A stretch of 64,000 bases of DNA, taken from positions 744,001 to 808,000 of the forward strand of contig JAGFMI010000009.1 of the NCBI GenBank assembly GCA_021030905.1. Reading direction: 5' to 3'. The notes beneath the pieces are model-generated. The model searched no databases and was not told the DNA's origin. It saw nothing but the letters and a program-made list of their open reading frames with translations. Shown here one piece after another: positions 52,238 through 61,257 of this stretch. Numbering within the stretch: the stretch's first letter is position 1; each line of letters opens with the position of its first letter. This DNA is from Pyrenula massariospora. Taxonomy: Eukaryota > Ascomycota > Eurotiomycetes > Pyrenulales > Pyrenulaceae. The position numbers were made by a program, and so were the translations under genes.

Positions 52238-52949
52238 GCAGGCACAGAGGAGCTGCTGTTGGTCTGACAGGGTGATTATGGTTATGGAAGGAAACAGAGC
52301 GAGCGGAGGATATCTTACACACGGCGTAATGGTAACAATTGGGCTGGTCCCTGCAGCGTGGAAATGTGTTTCGTAGCTGTGCTTTTGTCCTTGGATACTA
52401 GTCGTACAGTCTGAAACAGGAAAATGATCGTGAGAACCCAGTCGTACATCGGTCAGGAATCGTGTTCTGTTGGTCTGGGAAAAGAAACTGTTGCATTTCA
52501 TGATTCCAAGTGCTTGAGTCTGCATCCTAAGCCTTATCCATTATCCTGTTAACAACGTCGACGGTTTTTTGATTAGTCTGCCTCGGCCCGTGCCATTCCA
52601 AATACTATCCGTGCCAACCCGGCCCAGGAATGCACGGACAGAGGTAGACCAATCAAAAACCCTCTGACACCATTAACAGGATAAGGAATACAAGGCTGTC
52701 GGATTTGGATGCGGCGTCGCTTGGGGTCGAAGTGATCCTTACAAGCGCGTTTCTCGATCGCCCAGCCTCATTTACAACTTGTCCCACCCTTACTTGCGTC
52801 AAGGACATGAGACTCCATAAGATTACAAAGTGCTGCATACCCGTCTACACTTGTGGGAGAAACATCATGAGAGAGGAATAAACGACCAGCTTTCCCTTGT
52901 GCAGTTACATCGCATTTCGAAGAAACCTAGAACCATTTCACCTTTGATC
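52238..52949. other. Gap containing a foldback element
   Basis: No protein gene supported. The main content is the inverted-repeat element at 52539-52686; the rest is the 3' end of the preceding gene and the promoter of the next. Confidence 0.45.
52539..52686. mobile_element. 148-bp foldback (MITE-like) inverted-repeat element
   Basis: The left arm (from CATTATCCTGTTAA, 52539, to GTGCCATTCC, 52599) and the right arm (from GGAATGCAC to TTAACAGGATAAGG, 52686) are inverted copies about 60 bases long. They are about 75-80% alike, with most differences being C/T or G/A. The loop is about 28 bases. No coding capacity. This looks like a small non-autonomous DNA element or an old inverted duplication; I could not define a target-site duplication. 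Confidence 0.6.
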
Positions 52950-53598
52950 ATGACTCGTATCTTGCTTTTTTGTGTTGCTGAGGAGGCTAAGGTCGTATGT
53001 GAAAGTCATTCGACATGCACGAGCATTGCAGCTAATGAGTTCTTCTAAACAGTTAGTCCACAAGGTCTTGGATGTTAAAATCAAGACCCCCGGCGGCGAT
53101 GGCGTAAGAAACTTTTATTTCGTTGAGTCACGCACTGGTCCACGCAGCGACGAGCAGAAAATCACACAAGAGCTGAAAGACATGGACCCTGTTCAAACGG
53201 ATTTCATCGGCGCCTCCCAGCAGGACTGTCAGAATTGGGCACTTGAGCAGCAAAGCCAGCACAATTTCATTGAACAAGATATCATTGCCATCGTGGATGC
53301 ACGCAGCGTTAGCGATGGCACTCTTTTAATGTCATACTTCAATCATCAAACGGACAAGCCTCTAGAATTTGGGAGATTCGGCCGTCTTCCTCGGGAAGGC
53401 GATACCTGGTATGACTTTAGAATCGATTATGAACAAGCCGCCGACTTCCAGGCCTCGCTGGGTTATGGTGCTATTGATTTTATCTATCCAGTGTATTTTG
53501 GACTCAAGGAGGAGCTGACAGATGAGCGCGGTGTTTTCGATGCCGCGAAGGCTCAGCGTCTTGCGATGGGTGAAGACCGCGCCATGACTGAATATTGA
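52950..53598 (+). CDS. Uncharacterised small soluble protein
   Basis: Exons 52950-52991 and 53053-53598 give 195 residues. The start ATG at 52950 is inferred through a 61-nt intron (GTCGTA donor, GCTAAT branch site, AACAG acceptor) that joins CVAEEAK to LVHKVLDVKIK; the open frame of exon 2 alone would start at GTG. The protein has no signal peptide or membrane segment. Visible features are a Gly/Pro turn (KTPGGDGVRNFYFVESRTGP), a Gln-rich middle and a hydrophobic core EQDIIAIVDARSVSDGTLLMSYF, followed by an acidic end with YPVYFGLKEELTDERGVFDA. The D-x-R-S-x-x-D-G-T-L-L core and the C-terminal Gly-Val-Phe recall the DUF6924 type, but this is a guess. Function unknown. Confidence 0.6.
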
Positions 53599-54821
53599 CG
53601 GGCAAGTGTCAAATCTCAGAGTATTCTGTAGATTGTTGCACCAGTCTGTCAAAAGGGGGGTCACAGCGAAACTGTTGCATCTATGGCATGCCGAAGATAG
53701 GTCTAAAACGCTTTCTTATCCTCCGTGAAGTAGGACACCACCTGAGAGTGATAGGGCAAGTATGCTTCAGGCTGTATCAGGCAGAATCTCTGGGTATCGA
53801 TCTCTCCAGGGAATGGGGATTATGAAGACTAATTAAGTCCACAAAGCTCCTACCACACTTGTGAACGAAAGTTGACAAGCCTTCTTCCAAGTACTGCTCT
53901 GCTGCAGATCGTTGGGATTTTCTTCGTTGGGACGCAAAACCTCGTCCCTTCGCCGAAGATAAGTTTGTTAAATGTCCTAAATTTTAGAGTTCTATCATAA
54001 AACCCTAACTTGTGCGAGTGTCACCGTACGACCTACTCACTCAGCATCCACTCTAGCTTTCCCTCTTGTAATATTCAGGGCCACTTGTAGCTATCTAATT
54101 TTCCCTCTTCTTTTGTTCTTGCTGCATTAACCAACCTTTCTGATCTCATACCGGCCAACGCGCCCGCTACACAACCTATTCTGGGGTAATTATCTATCTC
54201 TAATTCCAGCTATAGAAAGTCGGGACTGGAATCCTAAGCGTAAGCACGTAATATGAAAGCCGGCAAAGTCTAGCTGTTTACCAGAACTTTTAATTAGCCT
54301 GGTGATATATTCGAGGAAGGTTACTAATTGAAACACGGTTTCAACGCATGTCGCGGAATTTGCATCCTTGGGTGGGTGCTGCTTTGTGCTCAAGCCATCA
54401 TGAAATACCATATGTCTAGGAGAGCTGGTAGTTTAGGTTTCAGGGGCCCAAGGGGCCAAGGATTTAGCTTAAAGTCACTGTATAGTCCCTCCAGCGGTCA
54501 CGCTTTGGTCTCACTCTGAGCTCCGGCTATCAGCCCGTCAGAATATGCCAATAGAAACATGGATATTTAGCACGATGTTTAGCGACCCTACAGACGCCAG
54601 GAAGATTATTGTCAACGTTCGCCTCCGCGATAATCATCCTGAAGCTCTACCAGAGCCCACCGTTCTACCATCCAAACCTGGGCCTATTTATTCCGCAACC
54701 TCATTGTCTAGTCTGTCAAGAAAACCTTGTAAGCCCTCTTCCCCTCCTCCCCCCTAACGCACAATCGTCCCACGCACCAACGCGCTGCCTAAAACAACAG
54801 CTATCCTAGTATCAACGATGA
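53599..54821. other. 1.2 kb gap before the GFA pseudogene
   Basis: No intact gene. The frames at 54545-54809 lie directly upstream of the GFA remnant and could be its decayed 5' part, but none joins it in frame. 53930-54100 is A/T-rich. Confidence 0.4.
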
Positions 54822-55196
54822 CCAAACCCCACTCTGCCCCGCCCCGCCAATATCACCACTCTCGAATCTATCACCTCGGACGAAAAACTCTACAGTGGTA
54901 CCTGCCATTGTGGAGCGGGTGGCCTTGCCTTCAAGTCCGCACCAATCTCCACCGTCAAAGTCAAAGAATACAACTGCAGTCACTGTGTCCGCCACGGCTC
55001 TCTAAGTTTCTGACCGCTAGAGAAGAACGTAATCATACAGGGAGAGATGAGCCAATATCAATTTGGGAAAAGAGTGTTTTGGTGGAGATTTTGTAGGGGG
55101 TGTGGGGTGCGAGTTGAGGTTGATGGATCGGCGGTGAAAGAGAAGGATTGTTTGAAGGGGTTAAATGTCAGGTGTTTAGATGGATTGAATAGGTAG
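54822..55196 (+). pseudogene. GFA/CENP-V-domain protein, broken copy
   Basis: One frame reads as a GFA domain, the zinc-binding fold of glutathione-dependent formaldehyde-activating-type proteins. SDEKLYSGTCHCGAGGLAF supplies the first Cys pair, NCSHCVRHGSLSF the second, and MSQYQFGKRVFWWRFCRGCG the third pair with the usual aromatic-basic run. It ends NVRCLDGLNR at 55194. A TGA at 55011-55013 interrupts the frame between the second and third Cys pairs, while the code continues in the same frame (PLEKNVIIQGEMSQY). Upstream the frame meets a stop at 54819 before any ATG, so a first exon is missing or damaged. A 39-nt intron removing the TGA (55008-55046) is possible in phase but would be very short and would delete domain residues. 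Most likely a recent pseudogene of a host enzyme. Confidence 0.7.
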
Positions 55197-56169
55197 GAGT
55201 GGGAGGGAGTTAAGGCAAGTGGAGAGAGAGTCGATGGGTGGAGTAGGGGGGGGGGCAATCATGCTGTAAAATAGGCAGAATAGAATAAGAAGGAAAGGAA
55301 CTGAAGGAGAGATGGGTGTGAGGCGCTTTGATTAGTATTTATGGATAGTAACATTCATGGAGGGTCGTTTGGCATGGTCTGGAAGCTACCCACGCTTATT
55401 TGGCATTGCTTCAAAGTGGCACCTGGGTGGTAATGAGAGTGCCTGGAGATAGATAGGGGAATTAATCCTCTGAGCGCCATTGATCGAAGGCTACGTGTCT
55501 CATAAAGACATTGAGTAGCGTGACTCATCCGTAAGAAACAAGAAACATTGCAAGGCGTGGTATATCGTTAACCCGAACAAGATATGTTAAATTGTCGAGC
55601 CTATTGAGGACCCAAGTAAAGGCAGAAATCATCCACACTATACCCTAAGCCCTAATCACTGCATTGGGAAGGGACGACGTCTCTTGCCGTCCTGTAATGA
55701 CCTGGTTGTCTCGATCTGCTAGTTTGTTAGATGGTAGAATGCATCTCGCAGGATTGAGTTCTGGAAAGGGGATGTAGATGGGGCCTTGACTCCCCCTGGC
55801 TCCTCTGAACTTTGTCCACGGCGACGCCGGGGCCCTATCCTCATCAGGCAACGCCGTCTCGCCAAGGCCGTTTCCGAGCCGCGGACCTGGCGTCATGATT
55901 GGCTTCGGGGATTTTGTCTTCTCGAACCAAGCTTGTCCGCGATTGTCAGGTCCTTTCGATATTCACAATCAACGCGCAGGGATGGCCAATGGAGCCAGCA
56001 CGCGCGAAGATTCAGGGACACTGCTGCAGCACCATGATGTATCTCTCGGCCTCCAGTACCTATCTGGGATAGGTCTGGTCCTTGAGAAACGATGTTTGAA
56101 CTTTCGAGGTAGGTAAGCAGCTTGCTTTCTTTTCGTTATTCGCCCTTTCGTCTTGTCACCAAGAAGGAA
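55197..56169. other. Gap upstream of RNase T2 gene
   Basis: No gene supported. Short open frames overlap on both strands at 55645-56116. Holds the RNase T2 promoter and leader at its right end. Confidence 0.4.
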
Positions 56170-57226
56170 ATGATGATGCTCTCCCTCGCCGTGGGTGCTG
56201 TACTGGCAGGCAGCACTTTGGCGTCGCTCTACGGCGAAAGCAACCTCAACCATACCTGTGTCATAGGTAAACATACCCCGTGACGAGTCGAAAAATCAAT
56301 TCTGACAGCTACAGAAAAGCCGGTGCTCTCCTGCTCAGCCGATGCCAATCCTGCGAATGTCGACACCTGCTGCGTTGAAACATTCGGTGGTCTTGTGCTT
56401 AGCACTCAATTCTGGGATACACATACTGGTCTGGAAAGTCAAGGGCAGCTGCTACCAAAAGATTCTTGGACATTACACGGTCTATGGCCCGACTTCTGCA
56501 ACGGCTCTTTCACCCAATATTGTGATCTCAATCGTCAATATGACCCCTTTCCCTCGCCGAAGACAACAAATGGTCTCCCGAACGGAACAGTGGTATCTCC
56601 GTACACTGGTCCTAACATTGGCACCTTTCTTGAGCCATTTGGAAAATACGACTTGCTCGCGTACATGAACAAGTATTCACCTACTCCCAACCCCTCTACC
56701 ACCAACTCAAGCTGACCATTTCAGATACTGGATCAACCAAGGAGGTCCCAACTCCGATTTCTGGGGACACGAGTTCTCCAAACACGGCACCTGCTACTCC
56801 ACTTTCGACCTCCCCTGCTACGGCCCTCAGTACGTCAACCACTCCGATGTTGTTGACTTCTTTGAAACCGCGATACTCTACTACCAGCGCCTCCCCACAT
56901 TCGACTGGCTTGCTGCTGCCGGCATCACACCCTCCAATACCACAACGTATACCCTCTCGGATATCCAAGGGACGCTTGCAAGCAACTACGGCGCCATCCC
57001 ATATGTTGGATGTTCAGGATCACGATACAACTCGACGAGTGCGGGAAATGGCACACTAGATAACGGGTATACTGTCGTGAGCGAGGTTTGGTATTACAGC
57101 CATGTGTATGGTAGACCACAGGCGGGGAATAGCACGCCGGTCGATGCAACGTCGCCGTCAAGTAGCTGTGCGAAGAGCTCTGGGGCGCTACATTACTATA
57201 CTCGAGCTAATGGATCAGAAGCTTAG
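56170..57226 (+). CDS. Secreted ribonuclease T2
   Basis: Exons 56170-56266, 56309-56672 and 56725-57226 give 320 residues. RNase T2 enzymes are secreted or vacuolar acid endoribonucleases that cut RNA via 2',3'-cyclic phosphates. The signal peptide is MMMLSLAVGAVLAGSTLA. Both catalytic segments are present: CAS I in SWTLHGLWPDFCNGS and CAS II in WGHEFSKHGTC, so the two catalytic His are kept; in CAS II the usual HEW is HEF. Structural Cys include LSCSADANPAN...DTCCVET, CYSTFDLPCYG and VGCSGSRYNS. Many N-glycosylation sequons are present. The second intron (56673-56724) lies just before YWINQGGPN and restores it. Three ATGs in a row open the frame; the first is used. Likely roles are nutrient scavenging or action on foreign RNA outside the cell. 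Confidence 0.95.
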
Positions 57227-57976
57227 TAGTCTTAAAATTCAGAACCTAGTACGTCTAAACGAGCACTCATGTGGCACAACCAAATTTTTAAAGTGATGAT
57301 TTAATCACATCTTTTGTAGTTCAAGGATGTAATACTAGACTTACGGGCAATTGAGAGTCTTTGGGATAGCCTCCTAATGACGGAGACACTCGAGAAATTG
57401 TGCGGTCTAACGAGTATATTGGGCTGAGCCCTGTCTTAGGGACCGCTGGTTTTGGCGGGTGCCTGTAGCTTGGCGGTTGAGACAACTAACAAAACAACAT
57501 ATCTACATTAAATTGTAAAACCTTGGTACACCACAACTACTATCGCATCCTCTTAATCCCCACGCAGTTTATAGCTCAGGATCTCTGTAGCTGTAACTAG
57601 GAATTGCAGAGCCTGAGACAGAGGTCGCTTACAGCCAATCAAGGCTTCTCTGATCTTATGAGGAGAACGTTTGACGGAACGCTCTTGGGCACGTCGCACA
57701 TTTACTGTACGACTCTTTGCAACGACGAGCTGAAACAAATGAATGCAGCCCTACTTCACGGATCGCTGTGAAGGGACCTGCTCACCAACCGTTTGCGTCT
57801 TCAAGGCTCAAAGCGGTTCAGATGCCTAGCTTCAAACACAAGCTTTCTAAGCACGAAGGTCAAGTCCTAGAATCGGCGTCTTATTTACAGCAGCACACAG
57901 CGTCCGAGTCAAGCAGCGAGTACAAGTATCAAGCTCGCCCTATCAAAAGTGATATCGCAGCACCATATTCGTACTC
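57227..57976. other. Gap between RNase T2 and 2EXR-type genes
   Basis: 750 bases. The open frame 57717-58001 overlaps the start of the next gene in another frame and has no family features. No repeat seen. Confidence 0.4.
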
Positions 57977-59017
57977 ATGGCAAACCCAGGCTCGAATCTG
58001 ATGAGTTTACCGGTCGAAATCCGACGTCTCATTCTCGAGAAGCTCGTTGTGCCTTATCCGTGTGGTTCCGATAGCAACGCGGGACGAGGGTTTCGCCTCA
58101 AGGCGCCTCGCGATAATCAGGCCACATCTTACGTCTTTTCAAGTTTCAAAGAAGGAGAAGTCACTTGCAATGCCCAGATTCTTCGCACAAACCGACAACT
58201 ATACCAGGAAGCGTTGTCTTTACTCTACGGAGAGAATTCCTTCATTATGAAAAGTTTCTTTTACAATGGAAGAATCGACAACATTCAAAGGCTAATGAGC
58301 TCGTACAACAGCTTCGTTAAAGTACGGCATTTGCAACTCAGACCAGGAAACTGTCTACGTGATCTCATGTTTGCTGGCCAACCATTTACTCTTACCCAGA
58401 ACAAGTATATTTCTCGCTTCGACCTAAGCGAACCGGAATATCTCTATAAGCCCCGCTCATCCTACCTTCAGTACCAAATGCATAATTTCCCAGAACTAAG
58501 CTCCATTCTTTTAACGGATGATCTGGACGATCACTGTGATTTTTACCCGACACCCGAAAGCATCGTAATCGCCGCGGATAAGATCCTGATCCTTTCCGCC
58601 AACAACTCGGCGAACGTTGATGAGGGGAACCTCACGCCGTATATATGTCTAAATGACCCTCATCTCCACTTGAGACAGCCCGGTCTGCGCCAACACTCGG
58701 AAGATCTTCTCCAAGCACTCCTTATTCTTCACACATGGGAGCTGCTTTCGCGCGCGAGAGATGGAGCGGCGGCGGGTGTCTACTGGATGCGGGTCGGTTT
58801 TAGAGGGATCGGGCACCGAGACATCCAGATTATAAGGCCAGCTTTGAGATCTGGGTTCGAGGGCCCGTGGCAGCCATTGAACTTGCGAGAGTTGAGGGAT
58901 GTGATTCGCGATGAGGAGCGGTTCCTTTCGGAGAAGTTTCGAAAAGGTCAGATATGGGTGAGTCCAGACAAGGAGGAAAGTCTTGATGATGATAATAATG
59001 ACGGTGAAAATGAATGA
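57977..59017 (+). CDS. 2EXR/F-box-like fungal protein
   Basis: A single exon of 346 residues. The N-terminus reads MSLPVEIRRLILEKLVVPYP, an F-box-like LPxEIRxxI start, followed by VTCNAQILRTNRQLYQEALSLLYGENSF (residues ~60-90). This is the hallmark of the large, poorly understood fungal family called 2EXR or 'F-box-like', whose members may bind Skp1 or simply share the fold. The rest is mixed alpha/beta without motifs I know, ending in an acidic Asp/Asn/Glu tail. No signal peptide. Such genes are highly variable between strains and abundant in accessory regions. The partner is unknown. Confidence 0.8.
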   Translation: MANPGSNLMSLPVEIRRLILEKLVVPYPCGSDSNAGRGFRLKAPRDNQATSYVFSSFKEGEVTCNAQILRTNRQLYQEALSLLYGENSFIMKSFFYNGRIDNIQRLMSSYNSFVKVRHLQLRPGNCLRDLMFAGQPFTLTQNKYISRFDLSEPEYLYKPRSSYLQYQMHNFPELSSILLTDDLDDHCDFYPTPESIVIAADKILILSANNSANVDEGNLTPYICLNDPHLHLRQPGLRQHSEDLLQALLILHTWELLSRARDGAAAGVYWMRVGFRGIGHRDIQIIRPALRSGFEGPWQPLNLRELRDVIRDEERFLSEKFRKGQIWVSPDKEESLDDDNNDGENE

Positions 59018-59364
59018 TGGTAGGGATGGGTCCACCGACCATTTCCTTCCGAATAGCTGGGCAGGAAGTCATGCGGGTACTGGAATGATGTCGAAGATAT
59101 AGTGTGCCTCACACAAGGCTCTGCGGGAAAGCACAGGCCACGCGGTGAAAGTTGAAAGATGAAAGCGGTGAAGCGATGACCATCCGCTTAACTCGTGTTT
59201 TAGTCTCAACACGGCTTTAATTCGCAGCTCCTCTTCCGCAGCCTTCATCAACTTGCTTTGTCTTGAGCTGGGACTTCGGATGTCGTTTTCCTCTGCCAAA
59301 AATACCAGACCCCTACAGCTCCGTCACATGATCTAATGTATCCGTTTTGAAAAGCTTGAAAAAG
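59018..59364. other. Short gap
   Basis: About 350 bases with no supported gene. The minus-strand frame at 59069-59299 lacks family features. Confidence 0.35.
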
Positions 59365-59970
59365 ATGCATCTTGGGCGGAGCACTTGGAGTGCTTTACGA
59401 CACCCTTCCAGCATCCCAATTACGCAAATTCTGATCTCGACTACCTCTGCTTTGAAATCTCTACCTGTATCGTTGCAACGTGATCAGTTTGGGCTCAATT
59501 CCGGCACCTCATCGTTCCATATCTCGTCGTCGTTCCATCATCAAGAAACGAACGATAAAAAAGGTAGTTCCGTATTATCAAAACCTTTCGGAGTGATCGC
59601 TGTGAAGAAATCTTTCAGAAGACCCGCCAGCGAACGTGGACCACCGGGCGAGATAATAACGGCAATTTTTGCCAATGATGGCGACCGGAAATTATGGATC
59701 AGCATCAACGGAGAAAAGCCCATAGAGGAGGATCTTGCTCAGGTCTGGCCTCGAGATAAGCAGAAGAGAGTTGTGAGACAGCTTGAATTCTCACTAGATA
59801 GCCTCCTTGGTAAGGAAGGTGAATATGTGGAAAAGAATCTATACAAGGTGGTGGAGAAGAGGGGTCCTGGAGGGAGACGATTTTGGAGAGAGACGAAAAG
59901 CTTCGATTGGGACGAGCGCAAGAAGGAGGAAGAATTTTATGAAGATATCCAATTACTGATGAAGATGTAG
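59365..59970 (+). CDS. Hypothetical protein
   Basis: 201 residues from ATG 59365; the frame is open six codons further upstream to a TTG. I do not recognise it. The first ~50 residues are Ser/Thr/Leu-rich with scattered Arg/His and little acid, which could act as a mitochondrial presequence but may be non-coding. From residue ~75 it is strongly charged: VIAVKKSFRRPASERGPPGE, then LWISINGEKPIEEDLAQVWP and a C-terminal Lys/Glu-rich helix ending EEFYEDIQLLMKM. Codon use in the last 130 residues looks coding. No Cys-rich or catalytic motif is seen. Confidence 0.5.
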   Translation: MHLGRSTWSALRHPSSIPITQILISTTSALKSLPVSLQRDQFGLNSGTSSFHISSSFHHQETNDKKGSSVLSKPFGVIAVKKSFRRPASERGPPGEIITAIFANDGDRKLWISINGEKPIEEDLAQVWPRDKQKRVVRQLEFSLDSLLGKEGEYVEKNLYKVVEKRGPGGRRFWRETKSFDWDERKKEEEFYEDIQLLMKM

Positions 59971-61257
59971 TGACTGCGCCGAGAGGTGCAGCTTGCATGC
60001 GCTTTTGCAGTCTCTGGGACCCAAACCGGAAGAGCGCCGGTACAATAAATTGGTCCGTGCGAAAACACGAAGTTTCGGGAACAATCCAGCTTTTCCTTCT
60101 GCCTGGTTGTGCAACAGACTTTCCGTTGCTTTAAATGCTTGCGTTCCCTTGCCTATTGTGGCCGTGGCTCCTGGGCAAACGATAGAATGAAGAGAGCGCG
60201 TTGCGTTATTGGTTGTCTCACAAGCTCCCAGAGTGCGATAATCACGATCTAGGTGGCGCAAGTAATCTTGGTGGTTGATGATTGTTGTTGAGAAGCAAAC
60301 AACCTCAGCAACGCCTCACTAATTAACAAAACCTGGTAAGCTTACAAATCATGATGATCTCGCAAACGTATTAATATCAACCACAAATTCGCAGCTTCAA
60401 GCATTAAGAAAGCTTGATTAACTGCAAGTCAAACCTTTGTTGTCACGGTGCGTCGCCTGAAGACAGTGTGGAGATATTTATTTACGTACACTTATGAGAC
60501 CAATTTCACGCGCCAAATAAGCTTGCCTGCAGTTGCATGGATTATGAGCGAGTGAACTGTCAGAAAGATCCTGGATGCGGCTGAAGGAAGATGAGCTAAA
60601 AACCGCCCCCCAAAGCTCGTCAACAGTCCCCGTCTACTAGATCGGGCTAGAGTGTTTCAGCAGAACTGCGTACATAAAAGCACGCCTCGGCATTTCTGGC
60701 TCAAGCAATCTGAGCAGAAACATTAGATTTCTTTTGAGACCGGAGTCTGCCGTGATTGGGCATCAGGCTTGGCCTTGGTGTAATTAGCCATTTCAAGAGT
60801 TAAGGTACGCCAAGCCACCAGGAACCTACATGGTATTGAAGGGCTTTTCTAACAGGAACCAAGTCTCTAATGCCGAAAATTGACCAGCTTCGAATTCAGT
60901 ACTAGCTCTGCCGCTGGTCTTAGTGTGCGACTACATCATCACATTTTATTCGATCGTTGCCATTCAATAGCTGGTGGGCACGCCACCACCAATAGCAAAC
61001 GAGCAAGTCCAGAATATAGAACAATTTCAAATCAGCAGGCGATTCGAGGTACTTTGGCTCGTGGGCGGTACCAATACATAGACTCCTCTTGATTTGATGG
61101 ATTCAAGTCTCGACTATTGTTATAACTTTTCCTACCCTACTTCTTCATGTTGCCTCATATGAAGCTTCTATCCAAGTTCTCAAGTGTTTAAGTCCGCCAA
61201 ATTCTCTCCTACCTTGGAGTATCTTGCTACGCGCCTGGGGGACCTCGATAGACCATT
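59971..61257. other. 1.3 kb gap without a supported gene
   Basis: Short open frames only. The last 150 bases are A/T- and pyrimidine-rich and probably form the leader of the gene at 61258. Confidence 0.4.

Noticed and set aside
55008-55046. A 39-nt intron to explain the TGA in the GFA frame
   Set aside because: In phase, but shorter than other introns here and it would remove residues that read well as part of the domain. A nonsense change is simpler.
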